Positions 12,554 through 25,049 of a DNA stretch of 64,000 nt are shown here, one piece after another. Made by a program: the position numbers and the translations under genes. The notes under the pieces are model-generated. The model was not told the origin of the DNA. It ran no database searches and saw only the letters and a list, made by a program, of their open reading frames with translations. Where the stretch lies: positions 19,716,074 to 19,780,073 of the forward strand of contig CM073893.1 in NCBI GenBank assembly GCA_037176705.1, written 5' to 3'. Every line of letters starts with the position of its first letter. The first letter of the stretch is position 1. This DNA is from Molossus alvarezi (taxonomy: Eukaryota > Chordata > Mammalia > Chiroptera > Molossidae).

Positions 12554-12785
12554 GCCCGGCCAGTGTGGCTCAGTGGTTGAGCATTAACCCATGCAGCAAG
12601 AGGTCACCTGTTTGATTCCCGGTCAGGGCCCATGCCCAGGCTGTGGGCCAAATCCCCAGAGGAGGGCATGCAGGAGGCGGCCAATCAGTGTTCTCTCTCA
12701 TCGATGTTTTTATCTCTTTCTCTCTCCTCCTCCCTTTCTCTCTAAAATCAATAAAGAGAAACAATTTTTAATAATAATAATTAAA
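12554..12785 (+). mobile_element. Ves SINE 7, AATAAA tail
   Basis: Head gcccggccagtgtggctcag, ending taaaatcaataaagag. It is the last of the stack. The right flank aagaaattgt repeats the flank left of SINE 4 at about 11843, suggesting one original target site. Confidence 0.92.
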
Positions 12786-13011
12786 AAAAGAAATTGTGTA
12801 GTTCTAAAAGATATTAATTTGTGTAAAATAACTTGCTGTGCTATAAATCACCATTAAAAACCACAATGTTTTCAATTTTATACTTAAATGACATTTTTGG
12901 AGTGAAATTATCACTAAAATAATACATAATGCCAACAAAAATATGATTTCATTGTATTAAAGAGTACTATATTGATTTGCCAAAGTTTTGTAACTTATCA
13001 AAGGTATTACC

Positions 13012-13259
13012 GCCCTGGCCGGTTTGGCTCAGCGGTTAGAGCATCGGCCTGTGGTCTGGAGAGACCCAGGTTTGGTTCCCACTAGGGGCATGTGCCTCAG
13101 TTGCAGTTTGTCCCCAGCCCTGGTTGGGTCGTGCGGGTGGCAACTACTCGATGTGTCCCTTTCACGTCGATGTTTCTCTCTCTCTCTCTCTCTTCCTCTC
13201 TCCTTCCCACTCTGAACAAAAAATGAAAAAATGTCCTTGGGTGAGGATAAAAAAAAAAA
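13012..13259 (+). mobile_element. Ves SINE 8, hairpin tail
   Basis: Full-length, ending tccttgggtgagga. Inserted in the presumed 3' UTR of the PRELID3B pseudogene. Confidence 0.94.
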
Positions 13260-13829
13260 GTGTTACCTTCCTTAGGTTTGTACTTGATAACTTAGTATGC
13301 TATATCGTGAACTGATTATGTTAACTAAAAAATTAAGTCATATCCAGAAAAAAAATAAAAATATATATATACACACATACTCTCTGTCCCTCTATATACA
13401 TGTATATGTATATGTAAGGGGTATACCAGTGTCTATTGTACTATTTTTGCAACTTTTCTAAAGGTTTGGTAATTTTCAAAATTAAACATTTATGGGAATC
13501 CCACTTAATATATTTGTTTTTCAAAATCCATACTTGCTTCCCCACTACCTGGGATCTCTCTTTAATACTCCTTTCCCAATACTGCCCCACCTTTGATGAT
13601 TCTGTAGTTTTCCATAAGATTACTTTCTCTCTCCTACTTCAAATATTTTTCTTTTCTATTTCTACAAAGTATTTACCTCTGTTTGACTTCTACCCCCAAA
13701 CTCACAATTCTAAACCCATCAAAAATTTCAGTGAAATCTTGGACTCTAGTTTAGAAGGCCCACCCTCCTGAGAAGACAGTCTAGTGACCATCATGTGTAA
13801 CTGAACTTGTGTCTTGAGATATCATCCCA

Positions 13830-13832
<3 letters not shown>

Positions 13833-13904
<72 letters not shown>
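13833..13904. repeat. Compound microsatellite (GT)n(GA)n
   Basis: About 36 bp of GT repeats run directly into about 35 bp of GA repeats in otherwise unassigned DNA. Confidence 0.97.
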
Positions 13905-13910
<6 letters not shown>

Positions 13911-14729
13911 AATATCCCTACTAACCAGTATTTCACAAGAATTCGGGAGAATGGAATTTTCTTCATCTCATTTCACAACCGCAGGGCTCTAGCATGGCAC
14001 TTAAATGAGATAGATTGCTGCTGTTTCTACCCTCACCACATGTCATCTGAAGCTAGATTTGAAGTCTTCCTAATTCCCAGCTTTCAAAGAGTATTTACAA
14101 AGAATTTGACACAGAAATGCTAAACTTCTAGAGGTGTCACAAAGGAAGAATCACTAGTCGAACTAATAGCCAAGGTCTTTAATGGTCAGGACTATAAGAA
14201 GAATTCTAGTAGTTGAAAGATTAACTATTGGTTTCAAAAGCCCCAATTACTGTTAATTTTATAAGAAATTACAAAATTTAAGTTGAGGGCATGAGAAGTG
14301 ATTGCCCTATTCTGAAACTAGAAGTACAGGGCAACATTGTGCTTTATACTAATTGTAAGTAGGACTTAAGGTAAATGAACAAGAAACTTGATGGCTAAGC
14401 ATAAGTAGACAGAGCTTGATGTTGTAATTATTACATTTCAAGTCAGGATATCTGGGTTTGACTCTGACGCCCACATAACTCCTTTCCTCCTTTTTCTTCT
14501 CTTCTGGACTACATTTTTCCAGGAAGCCTGAAGTCCTTGTGTTGAGCTGTCTATATAAAGACCCCAGAATGGTACCCTTCACCCCCATGTGCCTTCTACA
14601 CCTCTGTTCTCTCTTTCCCCATTGTCTTCTCCACCCCAAATGATATCTCTCATGGTACAGTTCTTTACCATTTACAAAGTTATTTCATGTACATCGACTC
14701 AATTCTTTCATTCAATGGGATGTATTTTA

Positions 14730-14905
14730 TTTATTTTTTTATTTAATTAATTTATTTATTTTTGTTTCAGATGTTTCTCCTTTTTCCCCCACTGATTCCC
14801 CCCTCCCCCTTCCTCCCTGCCCTGTCCCCAGCTTTGTTGTCTATGTCCATTGTTCATGCATACATGCATATAAGTTCTGTGGTTTATTTCTCCCCCACCA
14901 CACCC
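14730..14905 (-). mobile_element. L1 3'-UTR-only insertion
   Basis: A strongly 5'-truncated copy of the bat L1 3' UTR, on the minus strand. It is flanked by aatgggatgtatttta on both sides and sits inside or beside a MIR. Confidence 0.85.
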
Positions 14906-14909
14906 TTAA

Positions 14910-15055
14910 TGGGATGTATTTTATTAAACTATTTCACAGTTGGAGAAACTGAGGTTTAAAGAGGTTAAAAGATTATCCAAGGTCACATATCTATTAAATG
15001 GTAAATCCAGAAATTTAACCTGAATTTTAAAGCTAGGATTCTTCTTTCCACACCT
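14910..15055 (-). mobile_element. MIR SINE relic
   Basis: Plus strand shows gagaaactgaggtttaaaga and ccaaggtcacatatctatta, the reverse complement of the conserved MIR core. Confidence 0.75.
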
Positions 15056-15059
15056 CCGA

Positions 15060-16975
15060 TCAATTCAGTGGTCTAGGTTAAAGTATCCTTCATGAATATG
15101 CTATAAATATGGGAAAACCTGTTAATTCAACATGAATATCATAATGATAGCCAAAGAGATATTGGATATTCATTTGTCTATTTTCTTCTTTTTTCTCTTT
15201 CTCTCTTTCTCTTCCCATTAGAAAGAAGACCTTTTCACAATCCCTCTACCCCCTTTCTTCTTCCCCTACAATACCCTCTGTTCTTCCACCACTTGTTTAG
15301 GGATCACATCCCACTCAGACCTGCTTCTCAACAGCAAAACTATTAATAAAGAAATACTTTGTTCACATAATCATATGTAAATGAGGGACACTGGCATTTT
15401 TAAAGAGAGGTTTGTATAATGGTTTTACTTTCAGCTCACAAACAACTGTGTAATAAACAGCAACTTTATTTTCCTCATTTATTCTACCTTCTAAGCGATA
15501 AAAATTCAAATGTAGTCAATACATACCCAAAGAATGTATCTAATTTCCAGGGTGCTGTTGGAGTGCCAAAGCATTTGGAGAGGGGGCATCTGCTCCTTGA
15601 CTGCCTATATCATCTTGGCTTCCATTAGCTATTCCATCATCTTATTTTGTATTTGCTGACTAGTCATGCAGGTGATTGCTACATCTTCCCCATGATCCCA
15701 TTAACAAGCCCCTGCAAGTATGACAACTATCCTTTCAGCTTCATACAGACTCTAGAGTACACACAAATGCATTCCACTGTCAGACTGAGTCACAGAAACT
15801 ATGGGGTGCCCAAGATCCCATCAATTTCTGTGGCACTCTCAGGCCACAGAACCATCTATCTGCTTCCAGGCCACATTGTGACACTGGGGACTGACTACTC
15901 TGTAAGCTGTCCCAGACTCATACCTGCCACACAACCCTTTAGTCTCTGAGATCTTGCGTCCCCTTGGGCCTCTATCGAAGAACATCTAGATTGCCTCTCC
16001 TCTCGGTTCCCACAAACTTAGCTGGTGTTTTTGTCATTTCATTCCCCCTCTCTGGGACAACATCAGCCCCGTCTTCAGTGGACCCACCAGGGTAAGTTCT
16101 CCTGTCATTCCATTTGCCATCTGGACTTTCCCTTCCTCTCAACCCAGGGAATCTTTGGTCTGGAAGCTTTTCATTACATTCTTCTACATGATTGCTTATG
16201 CTCTGAGTCTTCCTCAGGGTTTATGATAATTACATGAGATAATATAAAAAGTGATAGTCACTTTTATTATCAGTTAAAGTTAACAATAATAGAATGTTTA
16301 AGCCACAAGGACTTTTTAATCTAGAACAGTCTGTGAAAATAATTTTTCGTTAAGAAGATAATTTTTGAATCTGTCATCTTTCTGGTTATGAATGGTAACT
16401 TTTATTTTCAGTAGACATGGCTTTTATTTCAACTAGCTAGAGTACAGGTTTACCTTCTTGGCTGTAGACATTTTCCTTTGTCATAGAGTCTAAAATAAAA
16501 TTACAAAATGTACAATTTATAGTAATTTCTATTAAGCATTTTCTTTTTCTATTCAATTTAATTTCTCTTTCTGAAAACAATTGGGAAAAATTTGGTAAGC
16601 ACTTTTTATGCACAGATAGGGGAGCATATAAAGCAGGAAACCCATAAACTCTCCTCAAGCAGCTTCTGATTTTTTAAGAAAACAACATCTAGACATAAGT
16701 GAAATATTAAATGGCAAGATAAGAGTGAGTGAAAATGTGTTGTTAGAAAATTATTCCAAGTAGTCTTGAAGTTTTAAGATCTGTAGGAAACTAGACTTTG
16801 GAGAAATTTCAATCTTAAAAAAGGTTTATGTTATTTTTATTAATATTGTTTTTTAATAGAACAAGGCCAATTTAAAAACCTCACTAATAAAGAAATCATG
16901 TGGAAAAAACATTTTTGTGGAATTCAAGAAATCAGAGTTCTAAACCTACCTTTTCCATTTATATACTCTGTGGAT
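15060..16975. other. No feature recognised
   Basis: Moderately AT-rich sequence without a convincing repeat, exon or pseudogene. Short open frames at 15419-15628 and 15647-15949 resemble no protein I know. Confidence 0.5.
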
Positions 16976-16979
<4 letters not shown>

Positions 16980-17019
<40 letters not shown>

Positions 17020-17020
17020 C

Positions 17021-17051
<31 letters not shown>
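16980..17051. repeat. Compound microsatellite (CT)n(GT)n
   Basis: About 45 bp of CT-rich repeats followed by about 28 bp of GT repeats. Confidence 0.97.
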
Positions 17052-17274
17052 CATCCACACTTGCCTTTATACGCATTTTGTGTCAGAGGGGAGGAAGAGA
17101 GAGACTAAGAGAAGGAACTGGAGGAGAAGCTAGCCACTCACTCCTGCAGCTGTCTAATAAATGCATGTCAAACAGGGAAAATAGCACTATTGGAAGTGCA
17201 TGAAGTTATGAAACTACATCTGTAACTCACCAGCTGGTAAAACCTACAACAGAAATTTTTTCATATTTTCGTTA

Positions 17275-17850
17275 TTCACCTAGTAAACATTTATCAAGCG
17301 CCTACCATGTGGGTGCTCAGAATCCAGAGGGAACATTTGTAGACATAGATTCTGCCTTCATGAAGCTCACCAGCTGATTGGGAGATGGACATTAAAAGTA
17401 CTCAGATTTATAATTATAAACTCAGAAGGAATGGGATGTAGAGCTATAAAGGGTATAACAAGGAAGTACATCTGCTCTAGGGACTCAAGGGCAGCTTCCC
17501 TGAGGAAGTGATTTTAGAACTGGGCTCTGAAAAATAAACAGGAATTAATAAATTGAAGAGTCAAAGGGAAGACCATGTGGAAAGGCCTCAAGGCAGGAGG
17601 GAGCGTGACATTTGAGGAATTAAAAGGCAATTGGAGCACAGTGCAGAGGGTATAAGATGGGACTAGAAAGATTGACAAGGGCAAGGGCCTTGCAGGCCAT
17701 AGTGTGGGAGACAGGAAAGTTTTAAATAAAGGAAGGAACTAATCGGATTTCCTGACTGTTCCATGGAGAACTGAAAAGAGGAAAAGAATGGACACCAGGA
17801 GACCATTTAAGAGGCCATTGCATTACTGCCTGATGTGATACAAACATTTT
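17275..17850 (-). mobile_element. Ancient L2-like repeat, copy 1
   Basis: Plus strand has tttatcaagcgcctaccatg, cttcatgaagctcaccagct, agcttccctgaggaagtgat and ggccttgcaggccata in the order of an ancient mammalian repeat often read as antisense L2. The exact family name is uncertain. Confidence 0.55.
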
Positions 17851-17859
17851 CACGTTCTC

Positions 17860-18800
17860 TCTCCTGGACCTCAAAGCCCAAGGTTTGGATTATGGGCCTT
17901 CCCAGGAGAAGAAGCTCTTCAGGAGATCCCTGTCACCAGATCAGTCCTTGTGCTCATTGACAGCCAGTCAGTCAGGACAGTGAAGTCCCCTGGTGCACCC
18001 AAATCTCAGATCAGCCGTGTGGGATACAAGAGTTCTGCATATGGATTGCAGGAATGGTAGTACCTAACACCAACTGGCTAGAAGTAAGAGAGACAGGGAC
18101 CCCTGTGGGTGAAGCTGAGACCATTTGATAGAGACAGAGCTGAGCCTTTTGTGAGCGATGGTGTTGGGCTATATTGACTCATTCCTGGGTGTCAGGCTTC
18201 AGGGATGGGATTCTTGGAAGTGGAGGGATAGGGATATCAGTCTTGAGTACTTGAAGTACCTGAATAAAAGAAACTTGAACTAATGTCGACTTTTCTCTCC
18301 AGGTGGTTTCATTTCTTGGTTAGGCTGGGGGAGTTGTTGCTGTCACTATGGATGGGATCCATGAATTACTTCTGAAATTAGTCACAAAGTTTGTGCCAAC
18401 CTCATTTGATTTCAGGAGATGAAGGTTATAGAATGCTGAGGAATACAACTGTGTACCATTTATCAGTTCTGGTGGATCACTGAGAAACTCCTGCAAAAAC
18501 CTATGTAAAGGTCTCCATCAGAAGCTCCAATTATGCTCATAGAAAGCCAACAATCTTCCTTTCACTACAACAGAAGATTGATTGTATGTAAGATTTTGGA
18601 CACAGCTGTAGGATACAAAGCCACATGTTAACTAAATAAAAGAATCTGGGAATTTCAAACTGCTCAGGACTGTACACAGGGCTTGGCTGTCAGCAGATCA
18701 GAACCAATTCTGTTACTTAGTAGAATGAAACTAATAGCATATGCTCTATTGTTTTTTAATTTGATAAAAAATAGTCAACTTTTCATAAATATTCAAAACA
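17860..18800. other. No feature recognised
   Basis: Mixed-composition sequence with no repeat or coding similarity that I can name. Could hide an old LTR. Confidence 0.45.
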
Positions 18801-18807
18801 GCATGGC

Positions 18808-18965
18808 AATGGTTCTCAAAGTATAGCACTGGACCAGCAGAATCAGCATCACTTGGGAATTGTAAGAAATGGAAATTCTCAGACCCCCATCTCAAACTTA
18901 CTGAATCAGAAACTCTAGGGGATGATCTGTATTTTAACAAGCCTTCCAGGCAATTCTGATTCACT
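18808..18965 (-). mobile_element. MER5A-like hAT-Charlie relic
   Basis: The plus strand runs caatggttctcaaagtatag, then ccagcagaatcagcatcact, then tactgaatcagaaactctag, matching the reverse complement of MER5A as remembered. Confidence 0.75.
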
Positions 18966-19087
18966 GGTGTAAATAAACAATACATCATACAATGTTTATG
19001 GATTAGAATATTCAATATAATAAAGATGTTAATTCTTCCTAAATTGATCTATAGGTTTAACAAATCCCAATCAAAATCTCAAATCTC

Positions 19088-19090
<3 letters not shown>

Positions 19091-19130
<40 letters not shown>
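19091..19130. repeat. (TG)n microsatellite
   Basis: Nearly uninterrupted TG run of about 38 bp, just left of SINE 9. Confidence 0.97.
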
Positions 19131-19153
19131 ACTTGGCAAACTTTCTAAAATTT

Positions 19154-19301
19154 CTCGAGCTGGTATGGCTCATTTGGTTGGAGTGTCATCCTGAGCACCA
19201 AAGGGTTGTGGGTTTGATCCCCAGTCAGGGCACATGCCCATGCCCAGGTTGTAGGTTCGATCCATTGTCAGGGAGCATACAGGAAGCAATTGATCAATGT
19301 T

Positions 19302-19345
<44 letters not shown>

Positions 19346-19410
19346 CCCATATCCCTTCCTCTTTCTCTAAATTAAATTTTAATAATTATTTATAAAAAGA
19401 AAGAAAGAAA
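19154..19410 (+). mobile_element. Ves SINE 9, diverged
   Basis: Head ctcgagctggtatggctcat. The tRNA-like portion contains a duplicated box region, then a (CT)n tract. Confidence 0.85.
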
Positions 19411-19667
19411 AGGGCCAAGGCTGGTTCAGTCACTTTTGATTTTGCTTATGAAGGTTTATTATATTTTTCTCTCTCATTTACATATGTTTGAAATTTTCTA
19501 TAATCAAGACTTAAAAAATAACTTTTAAATGGCAGGATGAGGACTTCTGCTGATTTACTCTCCAGTGAAACACCATAAATGATCAAATTATTTTTAAGAA
19601 AACATTCAAAGTCTCTGTAAATTGTCCTAAAGGCATACAGCAAATAAAGAAAATCTACTAGCTCTCA

Positions 19668-19672
19668 GTAAC

Positions 19673-19710
<38 letters not shown>
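19668..19710. repeat. (CA)n microsatellite
   Basis: Run of CA dinucleotides with one early imperfection. Confidence 0.97.
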
Positions 19711-20649
19711 CCCAGTCCCTTCCTCCCCACTCCAGTTCAGTGTAAAGAAAACTTTACTCTGAGCAGATGTGGTCACATAGATGGAGCACCCTTTCCCCAA
19801 AATTTTCAGTCAAGGGCTAAATATCTCCATTGAAAGGGCATGTCACTAGCATTTTTTACCCCCTGGCTCAATGTTGTATAAACTAAATTACACACAGGTA
19901 CAGTTGAGAGGCAAGGGGCTTCTTTCTTCTATCCAGATCTCACTCTTAGGGTGGATGTTCTACTCTAGACATGCCAAACTTAGAATACTAGGGCCCTGTT
20001 TCCCTTCATCTTAGCTTGTTTTGGGATGGAGGTTCACTCAAGGAGAGGCAAGCCAAGGTCTCCTTGGCTACCACTCCTGCCAAACACTCCACTAGTTATG
20101 CAGAAATATCACTCTAGAGAAGTGGGCCCTGTTCTCACCCCCAGCCCAGGAACAGTGGCTCGGAGATCTTACTCAGGAAAAAAGGTAGACCAAAAGAATG
20201 AAGAGCACCAGAACTCTCCTTAAAAAATAACTGTATTTGGATACATGCAAAAAGTTGAATAAACTCTAGGTAAACTAAAGTCAAAGAAATTCACACCTAG
20301 ACACATCAAAGTGTTGAAAGCCAAAAAACAGAAAATTTGAAAGCAGCAAAAAAAAAAAAAGACTCATTCAGTACAAGAGAATCTCAATAAGATTAACAGC
20401 TGACTAGAGACCAGAGGGTAGTGGGATGGCATATTCAAAATGCTAAAAGAAAAATATTGTCAACCGAAAATCTTATATCTAGCTAAATTATCTCTCAAAT
20501 ATGAAGATGAATTAAAAACATCTCTAGATAAAAACTGAGAGAATTCCTTGCTAGCAAACCCACATATAAGAAATTCTAAGGTATGTCTTTAGGCTGAAAG
20601 CAAGTGACAGCAGACAATAATTCAAACCCACAAAAAAAATCAAAGAGTA

Positions 20650-20860
20650 GCCTGGCCAGTATGGCTCAGTGGAATGAGTGCCATCCCATGGACTGAGCGG
20701 TTCCTGTTTGATTCCTGGTCCGGGCACATGCCCAGATTGCAGGCTCACCTAGTAGGGGATGTGCAGGAGGCAGCTGATCAATGTTTCACTCTCACATGAT
20801 GTTTCTATCTCTCTCCCCCTTCCTCTCTCTCTAAAAAATCAATAAAAACATTTTTAAAAA
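20650..20860 (+). mobile_element. Ves SINE 10, AATAAA tail
   Basis: Head gcctggccagtatggctcag, ending aaaaatcaataaaaac. Inserted in an old L1. Confidence 0.9.
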
Positions 20861-21503
20861 GTGAAGAGCACCATAAACATAATTATCTAATTATAAAAGA
20901 TAGTATATATGCATATTTCTTTTCCCTTTTTCTCTTAACTGAGTTAAAAATAAATTCATAAAACAATAGCTATATAAATATATTGTAGTTCTTATAACAT
21001 ATAGAAATACAATGTATTTGACAATAACAATAAAAAGAAGATGAGTAGGAGCAAAGCTATATGGGAGTCCAAAAATAACACCAGCTGAAATTTGAATTCA
21101 GAGAAGCAAATGAAGAGAACCAGAAATGGTAAATGAGAGCTTTTTTAGAAGACATAAGATTATCTAAAGTAATAATTATAACAATGTACTGTTGAATTTG
21201 TAACATATATAATAAATATTTAATAATAATAGCACAACTGGGAGAACAAATAAAATTTTATAGAAGTAATGCTTTATATTTTTATATATTTTACATAACT
21301 ATATTTAAGTTAGTGTAAATTTGATGTAGATTCTAAAGATAACAAAGTAAATGCTAGAGCTAACACTAAAAAATTTTTTAAATAGTGAAAAAATTGTAGG
21401 AATTAAAATGTTATATCAGAAAATATCCATCAAATGTAAAAGAACGCAGTATAGGAGGAACAAATAAAGAAAAAATACACGAGGCATATAAAAAACAAAA
21501 GTA

Positions 21504-21762
21504 GCCCTGGCTGATTTTTCTCAGTGGTTAGAGCATCAGCCTGCAGACTGGAGGGTCTCAAGTTCAATTCTGGTCAAGGGCACATACCTGGGTTGCAGTT
21601 TCAATCTCTGGCCCCAGTCAGGGTCATGTGGGAGGCAACCAATTGATGTGTCTCTCTCACATCAATATTCCTCTCTCTCTTTCCCTCCCTTCCACTCTAT
21701 CTAAAAAAAATTAATGGAAAAATATCCTCAGGTGAGGATTAACAACAACAACAAAAAAAAGT
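21504..21762 (+). mobile_element. Ves SINE 11, hairpin tail
   Basis: Head gccctggctgatttttctca, tail tcctcaggtgagga. Inserted in an old L1. Confidence 0.93.
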
Positions 21763-21961
21763 AAAATGGCAGGTGTAAATCTACATATGTTAATAATAAC
21801 ATTGTGAATAGATTAAACAATTCAAAAGCAGACTGTCAGACTGATTAAAAATCAAGGTTCAAGTACTGTCTGCAAGACATTTAATTTAAGATACTAATAA
21901 GTAGACATAAAAGGATGGAAAAAAATATGTCATGTAAACAACACCATAAAAAGCTGGAGTG

Positions 21962-22194
21962 GCCCTGGCCAGTTTGGCTCAGTGGTTAGAGCGTCGGCCT
22001 GTGGTCCAGAGAGACCCGGGTTCGGTTCCTGCTAAGGGCACGTACTTTGGTTGAAGTTTGTCCCCGGCCCTGTTTGGGTCATGTGGGTGGCAGCCACTAG
22101 ATGTGTCCATTTCACATTGATGTTTCTCTCTCACGCTTTCTCCCACTCTGTCTGAACAAAAAATGGAAAAATGTCCTCGAGTAAGGATAAAAAA
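21962..22194 (+). mobile_element. Ves SINE 12, hairpin tail
   Basis: Head gccctggccagtttggctca. The tail palindrome is degraded to tcctcgagtaagga. Confidence 0.93.
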
Positions 22195-23570
22195 TACATA
22201 TATATGTAAAAATTAGATAACACTATATAAACAAAGAAGAAATCATAAGAAAGATTAGAAAATACTTTGAAATGAATGGAAATAAAAACACAATATACCA
22301 AAATTTGTAGGATGTAGCAAAAACTGTAATTAGAGGGAAATTTATAGCTATAAATACCTATATTAAACAAAAAATATCTCAAATCAAAATCTAAAATTCC
22401 ACCTTAATACATTGGAAAAAAGACAGCCAACTGAACCTAAAGCAAGCATTAGCCCTAAGGGAAATACAAATCAAAACCATAAAGAGATACCACTAGGATG
22501 GCTGTAATAAAAAAGTCAGGTAATAAGTGTAGGGAGAATGCGGAGAAATTGGAACTCTCACACAATGCTGGTGGGAAAACAGCCTGGCAGTTCCTCAAAA
22601 GTGAAACGTAGAGTTAGTTACTCTATGGTCTAGCAATTCCACTCCTAGATATATACCCAAGGGAAATGTAAACAAATGTTCATGCAAAAACATATATACA
22701 AATATTTATAGAAGCATTATTCATAATAGGCAAAAGTACAAGCAACCCAATATTCATTAACTGAAGAATGAACAAATAAAATGTGGTATAACCATAGTAT
22801 GGAATATTATTTGATGATAAAAAGAAATGAAATGATAATACATGCTACAGCATGGATGAATTTTGAAATATTATGCTAAGTGAAAAAAGCCAGACACAAA
22901 CATTACATATTATGATTTTATTTATGTAAAATATCCAGATTAGGCAACTCCACAGAGGTGGAAAGTAGATTAGCGTTTGCCTAGTGTCGGGAGGGCAGTT
23001 TGGGGAAAATGGGGACTGACTGCTAATGTGTACCGGGCTTCTTTTTGGGTAATAAAAATGTTCTAAATTGATTGTGGCAATGGTTACACACTCTGTGGAT
23101 ATGCTAAAAACCTTTGAATTTTATACTTGAAATGTGTGAATTATATTATATATTAATTATATTTCAACGAAGCTGTTACTTAAAAGTTAGATAAGCCCTA
23201 GTGAGATATACTTTAGGCAAGGAAACTAAGAAAATACCGTGTTCCCTGTTTTCAACAATCGCATTGTTGAAAGTAATGTTGCTATTTGTTATGCTGAGTC
23301 TTGTGTGTGCATTGTGAACATAAAATAAAGTGTGGGAGAAAGGATTACAGATATAAGATCAATTAAGTAAAATTCCTGTACTGGCAATATCAGGACACAT
23401 TTATATGTCTATGATTAGTCCACTGAAAAGGTCTAGAAATAATGGCCAACACAGTAGCAATGAGCACCTCTTATACCCCAAATTGTCATCTCTAGATATT
23501 ATTTCTTAGTAAAAGGGATCAGGCCTCTTCAGGAACTACCCAATTCTAGATCTGGAGAATAAAAGTTTAT

Positions 23571-23982
23571 AAAAAAAGCTGTGGTACATATACACAATGG
23601 AGTACTACACAGCAGTAAGAAAGAAAGATCTTTTGTCCTCTGAGACTACATGGAGGGACCTGGAGAGTATCATCCTGAGTGAGGCAAGCCAAACAGAGAA
23701 GGACAAGTTTCATATGATCTCACTTATTTGTGGAATATAATGAACATAACAGTCTGAGAAATGGGGTAGTCACAGAGACATGGAGGTGGGGTACAGACTG
23801 ACAATCCCCAGAAGAGGGGATGATGGGGGAGAGATAAACCACAGAACTTATACGCATGTATGCATGAACAGTGGACATGGACAACAAACTGGGGACAGGG
23901 CGGGGAGGGAGGGGGAGGGGAGAATCAGTGGGGGGAAAAGGAGAAACATCTGTAACAAAAATTAATTATAAAAAAAAAAAAA
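23571..23982 (+). mobile_element. 5'-truncated bat L1, 3' end
   Basis: Starts at agctgtggtacatatacaca near the ORF2 end and continues through the bat-type 3' UTR (catggacaacaaactgggga) to an A-tail. It is about 410 bp long and better preserved than the neighbouring L1. Confidence 0.85.
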
Positions 23983-24719
23983 CAAGCCTGAACAGTTTGT
24001 CATTCCAGAAAGCAAGAAAGCTATCAAAGATGAATACGATTATTTCCAAAGGAATCAAGTCAAACTGAAGAAGCTCCCATTGAAAAAGGTGAGACAACTC
24101 GAACACAAATAAGATTAATAACTAAAATCAATTCAAAAACACTAAATATTTTTTCATAATAAATTCATGATGTGTTTATATTAAAACTAAAAAAGAAAAT
24201 GCATTTGTCACTATGGGAGGGTTCTAGGGAAAGAACTCATTTTGAAAATAGTTAAAGGAAAGAATCAAGTATTTATCCTATTTTTCATATATAAACTCTA
24301 AGTTAAAATAATTAATTAGTTGATGATGATAAGGTTTTCTATAGAGGTTTTTTCCAATAAGTAAGTGAAGAGGAAAGGAGAAAATTAGAATATCACTTTT
24401 TTGTAACACTTGTGAATGAAGAGATCCACCCTGCTAATTATTGTTCAGAGGTGGTTAACAGCGCAAAAACAACAGCAAAAAAATAATAATAATTCCAGAT
24501 ATTACGGGCCTCCTGATGTGCCTATATAACCTATGAAATATTCTTACCAAAAAAATGAGCCAGAATCTAGTTATGCATTGAGAGCTGGCTACCAGTTTAC
24601 AGAAAATTCAGGGAAGAGAAACAAGGGAACTACTAAACAAAACCAAAAGTCTGTATCAACAAAACCCATTTTGCAAGACAAACAACCTATTTTTTTTCAA
24701 CATAAAAAATTGCAAGAAA

Positions 24720-24977
24720 GCCCTGGCCGGTTTGGCTCAGCGGTTAGAACGTAGGCCTGCGGTCCTGAGAGACCTGGGTTCGGTTCCCGCTAAGGGCGCG
24801 TACCTCTGTTGCAGTTTGTCCCCGGCCCTGGTCAGTCGTGCGGGTGGCAGCCACTCGATGTGTTCCTTTCACGTCGATGTTTCTCTCTCTCTCTCTCTGT
24901 TCCTCTCTCTCCCTCCCACTCTACCTGAACAAAAAATGGAAAAATGTCCTCGGGTGAGGATTAAAAAAAAAAAAAAA
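24720..24977 (+). mobile_element. Ves SINE 13, hairpin tail
   Basis: Well-preserved copy flanked by aaaaattgcaagaaa on both sides. Confidence 0.95.
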
Positions 24978-25049
24978 AAAAATTGCAAGAAAAAATTAGA
25001 GCAGGGGAAGAGAAGGAAGGACCTCTAGATTAAGAGATTTAAAGCTAGA

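Larger units (their letters stand above)
19480..23200 (+). mobile_element. Old L1 relic, fragmented
   Basis: Plus-strand pieces in L1 order: ORF1 C-terminal/inter-ORF region (20250-21480), start of the ORF2 endonuclease (about 21770-21930), an internal ORF2 piece (22200-22400), and the ORF2 end with 3' UTR (22440-23200, including caatgctggtgggaaaacag and caattccactcctagatata). Large internal deletions and SINEs 10-12 interrupt it. Confidence 0.75.

Noticed and set aside
13833..13904. CRISPR-like or regulatory array
   Set aside because: It is a simple dinucleotide microsatellite, expected in mammalian DNA.
15419..15949. Possible exons or pseudogene
   Set aside because: Two open frames occur, but no splice pattern, family motif or homology was recognised.
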